Assembly: GCA_037445635.1 (NCBI GenBank)
Contig: JBBIKC010000008.1
Location: 1 to 64,000, forward strand
Reading direction: 5' to 3'
Source of the DNA: JBFMCC01 sp037445635
GTDB lineage: Bacteria > Chloroflexota > Anaerolineae > Anaerolineales > Villigracilaceae
Length of the DNA stretch: 64,000 nt
A program made the translations under genes and the position numbers. Shown piece after piece: positions 17,297 through 24,591 of this stretch (within the stretch, counting starts at the first letter, position 1; the number at the start of each line of letters is the position of its first letter). The notes beneath the pieces were generated by a model. The model was not told the origin of the DNA. It made no database searches and was given only the letters and a program-made list of their open reading frames with translations.

Positions 17297-17428
17297 TCCA
17301 CAAGGATGCCCAACGCGGCGCACCGAGCCGAGTGAACTGTACGGCAATTTATATTTGCAACTCACCCGCGAATACATCGATCGCTGGAAAGATGAATAAG
17401 CCGCGACGGTGTCGAAGATGGGCAAGGG

Positions 17429-17528
17429 TTTTCACCGCGCATGCGCCTGCGGCTCAGTGCAGGCAAAGCGCGCAGAGAGCACAGGATTTCTTCTGGTTTT
17501 TCTCCGCGATCTCTGTGGTGAATTCCGA
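17429..17528. repeat. Degenerate intergenic repeat between hemL and a lipoprotein gene
   Basis: In the gap 17297-17540 this stretch begins TTTTCACCGCG and ends CTCTGTGGTGAATT, so the ends are inverted (TTCACC / GGTGAA), with GCGCAGAGAGCACAG inside. It resembles the widespread element built on TTCACCACAGAGAGCACAGAG. Before it (17297-17428) no gene is supported. Confidence 0.5.
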
Positions 17529-17540
17529 CATTGTTCCCTT

Positions 17541-17546
17541 TATAAT
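17541..17546 (+). promoter_or_regulatory. -10 element, leaderless arrangement
   Basis: TATAAT stands 7 nt before the ATG at 17554 and partly overlaps an alternative ATG at 17545. Transcription would begin at or next to the start codon. No ribosome site is visible. Confidence 0.6.
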
Positions 17547-17553
17547 GCACGTC

Positions 17554-18324
17554 ATGCCCACGCGAATCGCATCAACCCTCTGCTTGTTCCTCCTTTTGGC
17601 CGCCTGCTCGCCTCAAGCCGCACCAACGGCTGTCCCCGCCGCCGACGCTTCGTCCACGGTCAGCGCGCCCCCTGCGACGGCTACTGCCACCGCATCCCCT
17701 GTCCCCTTCTCCCCTACCCCCTCACCGACCAACACGCCCGCGCCGACTGAGACGCCAACCCCCACGCCCCTGCCCACCGTCGAGTCGCTCAAAGCGCGCG
17801 TCACCGCAGACCTGCTCTCCTGCCGCTACGGCCCGGGCGCGGAGTACCTGTATCTTTACGGCCTGCGCGGCGGCGCGAACATCGTCCTCGTCGGCCGCAC
17901 AGACGGCAACAACTGGGTCTGGGTGGAAGGAAAGAACAAATGCTGGGTCAATGCCAAGTTCATCGAGATCGAAGGCGATAAAAATATGCTCCCGGTCGTT
18001 TATCCCGGCATCGCGAAACTGCCCGTCTCGCCTTACTATCCGCCGACCGTCGTGTTGAGTGCCACGCGTGAACAAAATCTCGTCACCGTCCGCTGGCTGG
18101 AAGTGCCCATCAGCCCCGGCGATTACGAGGACGAGTCCATGTTCACGTATATCGTCGAAGTCTGGCGTTGCGAGGGCGGACAGATCATCTTCGATCCGCT
18201 CGCGACCAACGAAGCGACCATCACATTCGTGGACGAAGCGGGCTGCTCCCAGGCCTCGCACGGCCGCGTCTTCGTGCAGGAAAAGCACGGCTTCGCGGGT
18301 CCTGCCGAGATTCCCTGGCCATAA
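17554..18324 (+). CDS. Lipoprotein with SH3-like domain
   Basis: 256 residues from the ATG at 17554. The N-terminus is a lipoprotein signal, TLCLFLLLAAC, with the lipidated Cys near residue 15. A long Pro/Thr/Ala linker (about 18-75) leads to a domain with VESLKARVTADLLSCRYGPG, WVWVEGKNKCWVNAKF and IE, the pattern of a bacterial SH3 fold that binds peptidoglycan or protein. A C-terminal beta-rich part with two Cys follows (about 170-256), which may be fibronectin-like. It should be anchored outside the cell membrane. Function unknown. Confidence 0.75.
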   Translation: MPTRIASTLCLFLLLAACSPQAAPTAVPAADASSTVSAPPATATATASPVPFSPTPSPTNTPAPTETPTPTPLPTVESLKARVTADLLSCRYGPGAEYLYLYGLRGGANIVLVGRTDGNNWVWVEGKNKCWVNAKFIEIEGDKNMLPVVYPGIAKLPVSPYYPPTVVLSATREQNLVTVRWLEVPISPGDYEDESMFTYIVEVWRCEGGQIIFDPLATNEATITFVDEAGCSQASHGRVFVQEKHGFAGPAEIPWP

Positions 18325-18331
18325 AATCTCC

Positions 18332-18385
18332 CCGCGGATCACGCGAATTGGCGCGGAAAATCGTTGAGATCCGCGTAATCCGCGG
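18332..18385. repeat. Inverted repeat after the lipoprotein gene
   Basis: CCGCGGATCACGCGAAT (18332-18348) and ATCCGCGTAATCCGCGG (18369-18385) pair at 15 of 17 positions. It stands 8 nt after a stop codon and can form a hairpin, without a T run. Confidence 0.65.
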
Positions 18386-18421
18386 CAACAGCCTCAACTC
18401 ATTCCGCATATAAAATTAAGT

Positions 18422-19324
18422 ATGCAAATTTACGACCTGTGCCTCGCGTGGAACTGGGAACACGACGCCGACTTCGTCAACCTGATGAACGAGGCGTGCG
18501 CGGCGCGCGGGCTGACTCTGCTCTCCGTCTCGTCGCACAACCTGACCGAAGTTGTCTCGCGCCTCGCGGGACGAAAGATCGGATTCCGCGTTTACCTGGA
18601 CCGCGCCTCCGAAGCCGATCCCGCCTACCTGCCGCTGGCGCAGTGGGCCGTGACCCTCGGCGCGCGCCGCATCAACCCGCGCGAGACCGCCAACCGCGCC
18701 TACGATAAAGCCGCCATGCACCTTGCATTCCTCGGCGAAGGCATCCCCACGCCATACACGATTCTCTTTCCGTCTTATAAAGACGAACCCTCTCCCCGGC
18801 CAATTGATTTGACTCCTCTCGGCAAATGTTTCGCCATCAAGCCCGCGTTCGGCGGCGGCGGCGAGGGCGTGGTGACAGAGGTGTGTAGTTTCGAGCAATT
18901 TCTTGTGGAACGGCGCGCGTTCCCGGAACAAGCATATCTGTTGCAGGCATACGTCACGCCGCGCAAAGCGGACGGACTGCCTGCGTGGTTTCGCGTCATC
19001 TACTGCTTCGGAGAAATTTACCCGTCATTTTGGAACACGCGCACACACGTTTACACGCCGCTCACCGCCGAGGCGGAGAGTCGGCTCGGGCTGGGCGGCC
19101 TGCGCGGGGTCACGGAGCGAATCGCCCGCGTCTGCCGCCTCGATCTGTTCTCCACCGAAATCGCGCTGACCGAGGAGGAGCGCCTGCTCGTCGTGGATTA
19201 CGTCAACGACCCGATTGACCTGCGCCTGCAATCCCGCGCCGCGGACGGAGTCCCAGATTTTATCGTCAGGCAAATCACTGCGCAGATTGCAGAGGAGGCA
19301 AAAAATAACTCGGACGAGTTTTGA
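18422..19324 (+). CDS. ATP-grasp family protein
   Basis: 300 residues. The central CFAIKPAFGGGGEGVV is the glycine-rich ATP-binding loop of the ATP-grasp fold; LLQAYVTPRK and the late LFSTEIALTEEERLLVVDYVNDPIDL supply the acidic residues for metal. The N-terminal region (AWNWEHDADFVNLMNEACAARG) predicts a pre-ATP domain recording sequence-like numbers. The family ligates a carboxylate to an amine or thiol; substrate unknown. TATAAA at 18409-18414 lies 7 nt before the ATG, another leaderless-looking start. A weak hairpin overlaps its end. Confidence 0.72.
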   Translation: MQIYDLCLAWNWEHDADFVNLMNEACAARGLTLLSVSSHNLTEVVSRLAGRKIGFRVYLDRASEADPAYLPLAQWAVTLGARRINPRETANRAYDKAAMHLAFLGEGIPTPYTILFPSYKDEPSPRPIDLTPLGKCFAIKPAFGGGGEGVVTEVCSFEQFLVERRAFPEQAYLLQAYVTPRKADGLPAWFRVIYCFGEIYPSFWNTRTHVYTPLTAEAESRLGLGGLRGVTERIARVCRLDLFSTEIALTEEERLLVVDYVNDPIDLRLQSRAADGVPDFIVRQITAQIAEEAKNNSDEF

Positions 19325-19340
19325 CCCGTCCGAGTGTTTC
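19308..19340 (+). terminator. Possible terminator hairpin
   Basis: ACTCGGACG (19308-19316) pairs with CGTCCGAGT (19327-19335), followed by GTTTC. The stem starts inside the last codons of the ATP-grasp gene. The short T run makes it weak. Confidence 0.5.
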
Positions 19341-19356
19341 ATCCGCGCCCAGAGAC

Positions 19357-19480
19357 TAGGGTCTGTATACAAAATACTTTTGAAGGTGGTTGAGTAGGCG
19401 GCGGGGTCTCGGTACGCCCTTACGGGCTACTCGACCGCCGCCGTATCGAGACCACAGACTGAATTTGCATACACACCCTA
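19357..19480. repeat. MITE-like element with terminal inverted repeats
   Basis: The left end TAGGGTCTGTATACAAAAT (19357-19375) and the complement of the right end, TAGGGTGTGTATGCAAATT, match at 16 of 19. Inside are GGTTGAGTAGGCGGCGG, a GGTCTCGGTAC / GTATCGAGACC pair and GCCC-TTAC-GGGC, so the core is also palindromic. No coding capacity. The right end supplies the TAG stop of the slyD-type gene. Confidence 0.7.
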
Positions 19481-19963
19481 ATGATGATGCGCGCCGTGCG
19501 CGTGACCGTGCGCCTTTTCCTCGTCGGTTGCGGCGCGCAACGCCACCACCTTGACGCGGAAGTGTAGTTCCTTGCCTGCCAGCGGATGGTTCATGTTCAG
19601 GCGGACTCTGTCGCCGTCCACGCTTTCGATTCGCGCATACAACGGCTGGCCGTTTCCATCTTTGAGTTCCATCTCGAGTCCCACTTTGATCGGCATGTCA
19701 GGGGGAAAATCCTTGCGGGTCACATCCATGAATGCCTTCGGATTCGTCTCGCCGTAGCCGTCTTTCGCGGCGACGACTACATCTCTGCTCTCGCCAACGG
19801 CCATGCCCGTTATCTGGCTCTCGAGGCCCGAGATGATATTCCCCGCGCCGTGCAGGTACTGGAGAGGCTCGCGGCCCTCCGAAGTGTCTATCACCGACCC
19901 GTCCACGCGCAATGTATATTCCATCGAAACCACCTGGCCGTCGCCCACAATTAAATCGTTCAT
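19478..19963 (-). CDS. SlyD-type FKBP peptidyl-prolyl isomerase
   Basis: 161 residues. FKBP half with VVSMEYTLRVDGSVIDTS, PLQYLHGAGNIISGLE, then the insert-in-flap chaperone region with FPPDMP and MNHPLAGKELHF(R)VKVV. The C-terminus is His-rich (AHGHAHGAHHH), as in SlyD, which binds Ni2+ and helps fold proteins and hydrogenase. The ATG follows AGGAGAATATC. The stop TAG is part of the adjoining repeat, so the ancestral C-terminus may have been longer. A cytoplasmic chaperone/isomerase. Confidence 0.93.
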   Translation of the reverse strand: MNDLIVGDGQVVSMEYTLRVDGSVIDTSEGREPLQYLHGAGNIISGLESQITGMAVGESRDVVVAAKDGYGETNPKAFMDVTRKDFPPDMPIKVGLEMELKDGNGQPLYARIESVDGDRVRLNMNHPLAGKELHFRVKVVALRAATDEEKAHGHAHGAHHH

Positions 19964-20028
19964 GATATTCTCCTTTTCTGGCGGATAGACGCCAGGAATT
20001 TACCCGATTGTACCCCACCCTGAAATGA

Positions 20029-20055
20029 AAAAGTCCCGCCTCGCGCGGGACTTTT
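20029..20055. terminator. Intrinsic terminator downstream of folD
   Basis: AAAAGTCCCGC (20029-20039) pairs perfectly with GCGGGACTTTT (20045-20055). Read on the minus strand it follows folD by 18 nt and ends in a T run. Confidence 0.88.
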
Positions 20056-20072
20056 CGTCTATCTATCGTTGT

Positions 20073-20951
20073 CTATGGGTCCTGGATCTGCGCGGCACGC
20101 AGGGTGTTTTTCATCAACATGGCAATGGTCATCGGGCCGACTCCGCCCGGGACAGGGGTGATGAATCCCGCCACCTCCTTGGCCTCATCGAAGTTGACAT
20201 CGCCCACGAGACGGTAGCCGCTCTTCTTCGTCGGATCGGGCTTGGAGTTGATCCCCACGTCAATGACCGCCGCGCCGGGCTTGATCCAGTCGCCGCGCAC
20301 CATTTCGGTCTTGCCGATGGCCGCGATGAGGATATCCGCCTGGCGGACGGTGCCCGGCAGGTCCTGCGTGCGCGAGTGACAGACCGTCACGGTGGCGTTC
20401 TTGCCAATCAGCAACAGCGCCGCGGGCATGCCCACGATGTTCGAGCGTCCCAGCACCACCGCGTTCGCGCCCTCGATCTTCACGCCTGCCTGCTCGAGCA
20501 GGTAGATGCAGCCGTACGGCGTGCAGGGGACGAACAGCGGCTCGCGTCCCTTTTGCGCCAGGCGGCCGATGTTGATGGGCGAGAAGCCGTCCACGTCCTT
20601 CTCGATGCTGATAAGCTGCAACACGCGCTCCTCGTTCAAATGCGACGGAAGCGGCAACTGAACAAGGATGCCATGGACTTTCTTGCTCTTGTTCAACTTC
20701 TTGATAAGTTTCTCCAATTCCTCCTGTGTAACGTCCGCCGGCAGGTGATGGCTGATCGAGCCCATGCCGAGTTCGGCGCAGGCCTTCTGCTTGGCCGAGA
20801 CGTAGGTGGCCGAGTCGACGCGGTCGCCGACCAGCACCGTGGCCAGCGTGGGCTTGGGCTTGCCCGCCGCGGTCCGTTTGGCGACCTCGGCCGCGACGTT
20901 GTCGCGTACCTGCTGTGCGATCAATTTTCCGTCAATGAGTTGTGCGGTCAT
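20073..20951 (-). CDS. folD: Methylene-THF dehydrogenase / methenyl-THF cyclohydrolase
   Basis: 292 residues, usual 285-300. Bifunctional enzyme interconverting 5,10-methylene-, methenyl- and 10-formyl-tetrahydrofolate with NADP. Seen: the catalytic Lys in TYVSAKQKACAELG, GILVQLPLPSHLN, DVDGFSPINIGRL, FVPCTPYGCIYLL, VVLGRSNIVGMPAALLL, TVCHSRTQDL and the final FITPVPGGVGPMTIAML. GGGAGAACAGCC precedes the ATG and a TATAAT lies near 20995. It would process one-carbon units delivered by the GcvT-type protein at 59191. Confidence 0.97.
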   Translation of the reverse strand: MTAQLIDGKLIAQQVRDNVAAEVAKRTAAGKPKPTLATVLVGDRVDSATYVSAKQKACAELGMGSISHHLPADVTQEELEKLIKKLNKSKKVHGILVQLPLPSHLNEERVLQLISIEKDVDGFSPINIGRLAQKGREPLFVPCTPYGCIYLLEQAGVKIEGANAVVLGRSNIVGMPAALLLIGKNATVTVCHSRTQDLPGTVRQADILIAAIGKTEMVRGDWIKPGAAVIDVGINSKPDPTKKSGYRLVGDVNFDEAKEVAGFITPVPGGVGPMTIAMLMKNTLRAAQIQDP

Positions 20952-21072
20952 GGCTGTTCTCCCGGTTGGTGGTTTCCAATATTGTTATGATGATTATACG
21001 AGTCCGCCCCTGTGCGAGATAGTGACACATGACATGTAAATTTTGGGATTTTATCCAATCGGAATGAGACGT

Positions 21073-22368
21073 TCAACCCACCACCGCGCCGGTCATTCCG
21101 TCGGCGGTCATCGCCTCCAGGCGCACCTGCGAAACTTCGTTCCAAAGCGGCTTTGGCATGTGAGCCGCCACGCGCAGGTAAGTATCCGTGAGGCCGCTCA
21201 TGCGCCAGCCCTGCGGTCCATTCTCGAGGGCCGATTCCCACAACACAGACAGCGTATGACCGAGAAAACGCGTCCGATACCTCTGCGCCGAAATGTCGAA
21301 CGTTTCGCGCAAAACGGCATTGCGACGCTTGCGCAGTTCCATCGGGACCTGGTCCTTCATGCGCGCCGCGGCCGTGCCGGGGCGGGACGAATACGTGAAG
21401 ACGTGGCCGCCCGCGAAATCAATCTCATGGATGAATTCGAGCGTCTCGGCAAATTCGTCATCCGTTTCGCCGGGAAAGCCCGCGATCACGTCGGTCGTGA
21501 TTGCGGCTTCGGGCATGACCGCGCGCGCCGCCGCGACCAGGCCGCGGAACGACTCGGGCGTGGTCTTGCGCGCCATGCGCCTCAAAACGGACCTCGAGCC
21601 GGATTGCAGGGGCAGGTGCAGGTGCCGGCACAGACGCGGGTCCCGCCACAGCGAGAAGAAGTCCGCCTCCAGGTCCCACGGCTCGAGGGACGAAAGCCGC
21701 AGGCGCGGCGTTTCGGTCTCGTTGAGGATGGCGCGGATCAGGTCGCGCAGATGGCAACCGAAATCCCGACCCCACGAACCGAGATGCACGCCGGTCAGCA
21801 CGATCTCTTTGGTGCCGCCCGCCAGCGCGGCGCGAATATCGGATAACACGTCGGCAATCGGACGCGAGCGCCCGGCCCCGCGCGCCAGGGTCGTGACGCA
21901 AAACGTGCAGGCATTGTCGCATCCATCCTGAACCTTGATGAACGCGCGCGTGCGGCGGTGCAGGCCGGGCAGGGGTTCGCGGGCAAGGGGTTCAAGGTCG
22001 AAGATCGAAGACCTGCCCTGAGCAAAGTCCAAGGGTCGAAGGTCAAGTAAGTTGCCAACAAGGGAATCTTTAAGGTCGTTGCCAATCACCCGCTTCACGC
22101 CCGGCAAGACGGCGGCCTGCTCGGGCTGGAGAGTCGCCCAACAGCCGGTGACCACCACTTCGTCCGCGCCGAGGCGGGCAATGTGCCTGATCTTTTGACG
22201 GGAGTCGGAAACGGCCTCGGAGGTCACCGCGCAAGTGTTGACCACCGCGAGGTCGGCCCCTTCGGGCGCGGCGACAATCTCATGGCCTGCAGCGCGAAAC
22301 TGGCGCGCCATGGATTCGATTTCGGACTGGTTGAGGCGGCAACCGATAGTATCGAGATAGACTTTCAT
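21073..22368 (-). CDS. mtaB: tRNA t6A37 methylthiotransferase (MtaB-like, radical SAM)
   Basis: 431 residues from the Met of MKVYLDTIGCRLNQSE, the conserved start; TTG and ATG codons upstream could add up to 11 residues. It adds a methylthio group to t6A37 of tRNA using two [4Fe-4S] clusters. The UPF0004 domain holds Cys in TIGCRLN, NTCAVTS and TGCWAT; the radical-SAM triad is CDNACTFC; a TRAM-like tail ends the protein. GCRLN and NTCAVT point to MtaB rather than MiaB. Residues about 110-121 (RPLDFAQGRSS) come from a repeat-like DNA segment. No ribosome site is obvious. Confidence 0.93.
   Translation of the reverse strand: MKVYLDTIGCRLNQSEIESMARQFRAAGHEIVAAPEGADLAVVNTCAVTSEAVSDSRQKIRHIARLGADEVVVTGCWATLQPEQAAVLPGVKRVIGNDLKDSLVGNLLDLRPLDFAQGRSSIFDLEPLAREPLPGLHRRTRAFIKVQDGCDNACTFCVTTLARGAGRSRPIADVLSDIRAALAGGTKEIVLTGVHLGSWGRDFGCHLRDLIRAILNETETPRLRLSSLEPWDLEADFFSLWRDPRLCRHLHLPLQSGSRSVLRRMARKTTPESFRGLVAAARAVMPEAAITTDVIAGFPGETDDEFAETLEFIHEIDFAGGHVFTYSSRPGTAAARMKDQVPMELRKRRNAVLRETFDISAQRYRTRFLGHTLSVLWESALENGPQGWRMSGLTDTYLRVAAHMPKPLWNEVSQVRLEAMTADGMTGAVVG
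22005..22042. repeat. Intergenic-type repeat inside mtaB
   Basis: On the gene strand it contains GACCCTTGGACTTTGCTCAG followed by GGCAGGTC, close to the widespread motif CCCTTCGACTTTGCTCAGGG. It is in frame and adds about a dozen residues between the UPF0004 and radical-SAM domains. Confidence 0.55.
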
Positions 22369-22415
22369 GACATGTGGACTCTTGCCGTCCATCGCCGGCA
22401 AGCCGACGACTCAAA

Positions 22416-23081
22416 TCAGGGTTGCATCACAATAAACTTATCGAAGATGATGTCCACGCCGGGCTGGTCGAACGTACCCGCCACGAGGCCCACGTCGCCG
22501 CTCGGCAGGGCTGCATCCTGCGCCTGCGCCACCTGGAACCCGTTGATGTAAAACGTGAGTTGACTGCCGACACAGTCCGCGCGCAAATGATTGATGGCCA
22601 GGCCGGTGCGGATCGTATCCGAGACCTGCATCTGCTCCTGTCCGAGCAAAGTGACCTGCTCCCCGTTCACCCGGCCGAGGGCGTAATAGCCGTCACTGCT
22701 GATGACGAAGAAATAGAATTGCTCGCCGTTCACGCGGCAGACGATACCGGCGCGGTTTTCGTCCGGCCCGTTCAAACGGGCGGTGTCCACTTCGACGCGC
22801 ACATCGGTGAACAGCCTGCCCGGCGTGGACCAGAAGTTGTAATCGGGCGCCTTGACTACGATGCGGAATACGCCGCTGTCGTAATCCATGATGCCGCCGT
22901 CCGCCGCGACGCGGTCCCAGCCGCTGAGCAGGCTGTTGAATTCGTCCTGGAACAGGACCGTGCCGGAGGGCGCGGCGGTCGGCGCGAGGGTAGGAGTGGA
23001 GGGCAGGCCGGGCACCGAACACGCAAAAACGGCAAGGCCGAGGACTGCAATAACGAGTGTGAGGCGGGAAGGAAATCGCAT
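22416..23081 (-). CDS. Lipoprotein with LamG/DUF1080-like domain
   Basis: 221 residues. Signal MRFPSRLTLVIAVLGLAVFAC with lipid Cys at 21, a short Thr/Pro linker, then a beta-rich domain: LFQDEFNSLLSGWDRV, RAGIVCRVNGEQFYFFVIS, LRADCVGSQLTFYINGFQVA and DVGLVAGTFDQPGVDIIFD. This order of motifs is that of the concanavalin-like DUF1080/LamG fold that binds or cleaves sugars; catalytic residues are not recognised. TAAAAT at 23094-23089 stands 7 nt before the ATG. A second, larger lipoprotein of similar build is at 39039. Confidence 0.72.
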   Translation of the reverse strand: MRFPSRLTLVIAVLGLAVFACSVPGLPSTPTLAPTAAPSGTVLFQDEFNSLLSGWDRVAADGGIMDYDSGVFRIVVKAPDYNFWSTPGRLFTDVRVEVDTARLNGPDENRAGIVCRVNGEQFYFFVISSDGYYALGRVNGEQVTLLGQEQMQVSDTIRTGLAINHLRADCVGSQLTFYINGFQVAQAQDAALPSGDVGLVAGTFDQPGVDIIFDKFIVMQP

Positions 23082-23109
23082 GGGGTTGATTTTATCAAAT
23101 AGCGGCGGC

Positions 23110-24510
23110 TTACGGAAAATATTGCGCCAGCAGTTGCGCCGCAAATTGACCGACCTCGCCGTCGTCCAGATCGCGGGCGCGGACGAGATGTTCGCGGGCC
23201 GACTCCCATTCACTGCGCTGAAGGTAAACCATTGCCAGGTGCAGGTGCGCGGAGGCGAGGTCCGGGTCGAGGCGCAGGGCGTCCATGAAATTCAATTCCG
23301 CTACGTTGGCGAGTCCCGCCGCAAGATGCGCCTGTCCGAGCACATCGTAAGATAAAGCGTTGTCTGGATCGAGGTCGAGGGCGATAAACGCGGCGGGAAG
23401 CCCCACCTCCTGCACCAGCATGTTGTATTGCACGCAAAACGCAGACAGCAGACGCCAATAGATGGGATCGTCCGGGTTAAGATTGGCGGCCTGCTGATAG
23501 GCGGCCAGCGCGAGCGGCAGGTCGCCGTAGGCGGCGTAAGCCTCGCCCAGAGCGGCCAGCATGGCGGGATTTTCTGGCTCGAGTTGCGCGGCGATGTCGA
23601 ATTCGATCAATGCCTTTCGAGGCTCGCCGACGCGTTTCCAATGCAACCCAAGCAGGGAGTGAACCACAGCAGATTGCGGATCGAGGTCCCTGGCGCGCGT
23701 GAGTTCCGCGAGGCCGTCCCCGCCGAGATGACCGCGCGCTTCGCCCAGCCAGGCCCAGGCTTCCGCATTTTGCGCGTCGGACCGGATGGCGCGTTCGAGC
23801 AAATCAGCCGCCAGTTCCCATTCGTTGACCAGTCCCAGTCCGCGCGCCAGGACGACCAGCCGCTTCGACTCGTCCGTTTCGAGCGAGGCAAGATTGAGCG
23901 TCGTCCGAAGAGTCTGGACGACGGGATCGAACGCAGGGTCGAGCCGCGCCGCGGACATGAAATGCGGGAGGGCGCGGTCGGCGTCCGAAAGGATCAGCAG
24001 TAACCCAAGACGGTAATGAGAGGGCGCGTGCTCTTCCAGCGACAGCCAGCGCGTGAGGGCGTCCTGTTCCGCGGCGCGGTCCTTTTGCAGGCGGGCGGCG
24101 AGGGCAAGACGATAAAAGAACAGCGTGTAATCGGGATACGCCTGCGATCCTTCCTCCCAGGCCGCCTGCGCGCCGGCGGAATCGCCTCGCTCCCAGCGGG
24201 CGAGCCCTAAAATATCCCAGCCCTGCGGCGTTGCGATGACACCGCGTTCGTAAGCGGTTTCCAGCAACGCGAGAGCCTTGCTGCCTTGACCGTTCAGGTA
24301 AGCGGACAATCCCGCCCATTCCCACAAATCCGCGCGCCAGGGAAGTAAGCGCGCGGCGCGCTCGTATTCGGCGGCGGCAGTGGAATAGTCCCCGGACTGA
24401 TGTGCCTGCCCGGCGCGCCGCAGGGACGCATATCCGCTAAAAATCGGAGGCGCGGCGATCAGCCCCAAAACGGCGAGCAGGACGAGGGTCCGGGCGAGAA
24501 ACGATTTCAC
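23110..24510 (-). CDS. TPR-repeat protein with N-terminal membrane segment
   Basis: 466 residues from a GTG start. One hydrophobic segment (about 5-25) anchors it; the rest is a run of tetratricopeptide repeats, visible in AAAEYERAARLLPW, AWLGEARGHLGGDGLAEL, ALGEAYAAYGDLPLALAAY and YDVLGQAHLAAGLANVAEL, each about 34 residues. Such proteins scaffold complexes; partners unknown. TATAAT at 24522-24517 lies 6 nt before the GTG with no ribosome site, one of the clearest leaderless starts and the reason for rejecting longer frames reaching 24708. Confidence 0.82.
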   Translation of the reverse strand: MKSFLARTLVLLAVLGLIAAPPIFSGYASLRRAGQAHQSGDYSTAAAEYERAARLLPWRADLWEWAGLSAYLNGQGSKALALLETAYERGVIATPQGWDILGLARWERGDSAGAQAAWEEGSQAYPDYTLFFYRLALAARLQKDRAAEQDALTRWLSLEEHAPSHYRLGLLLILSDADRALPHFMSAARLDPAFDPVVQTLRTTLNLASLETDESKRLVVLARGLGLVNEWELAADLLERAIRSDAQNAEAWAWLGEARGHLGGDGLAELTRARDLDPQSAVVHSLLGLHWKRVGEPRKALIEFDIAAQLEPENPAMLAALGEAYAAYGDLPLALAAYQQAANLNPDDPIYWRLLSAFCVQYNMLVQEVGLPAAFIALDLDPDNALSYDVLGQAHLAAGLANVAELNFMDALRLDPDLASAHLHLAMVYLQRSEWESAREHLVRARDLDDGEVGQFAAQLLAQYFP

Positions 24511-24516
24511 ACCGAC

Positions 24517-24584
24517 ATTATACGAGGGAAAAATGTGGCAAGTCCATTGCCGCAGTGACGAAGCAAAGCGAAAGGCAGTATAAT
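24517..24584. promoter_or_regulatory. Divergent -10 elements for TPR and sensor genes
   Basis: Minus: TATAAT at 24522-24517, 6 nt before the GTG at 24510. Plus: TATAAT at 24579-24584, 7 nt before the ATG at 24592. Neither start has a Shine-Dalgarno sequence. Confidence 0.6.
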
Positions 24585-24591
24585 CGCTCCA

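Noticed and set aside
17306..17398. Short frame ending in residues like YLQLTREYIDRWKDE between hemL and a lipoprotein gene
   Set aside because: It reads like the end of a real protein and might be the remnant of a lost gene, but it is only about 30 codons, has no start or ribosome site and overlaps no recognised family.
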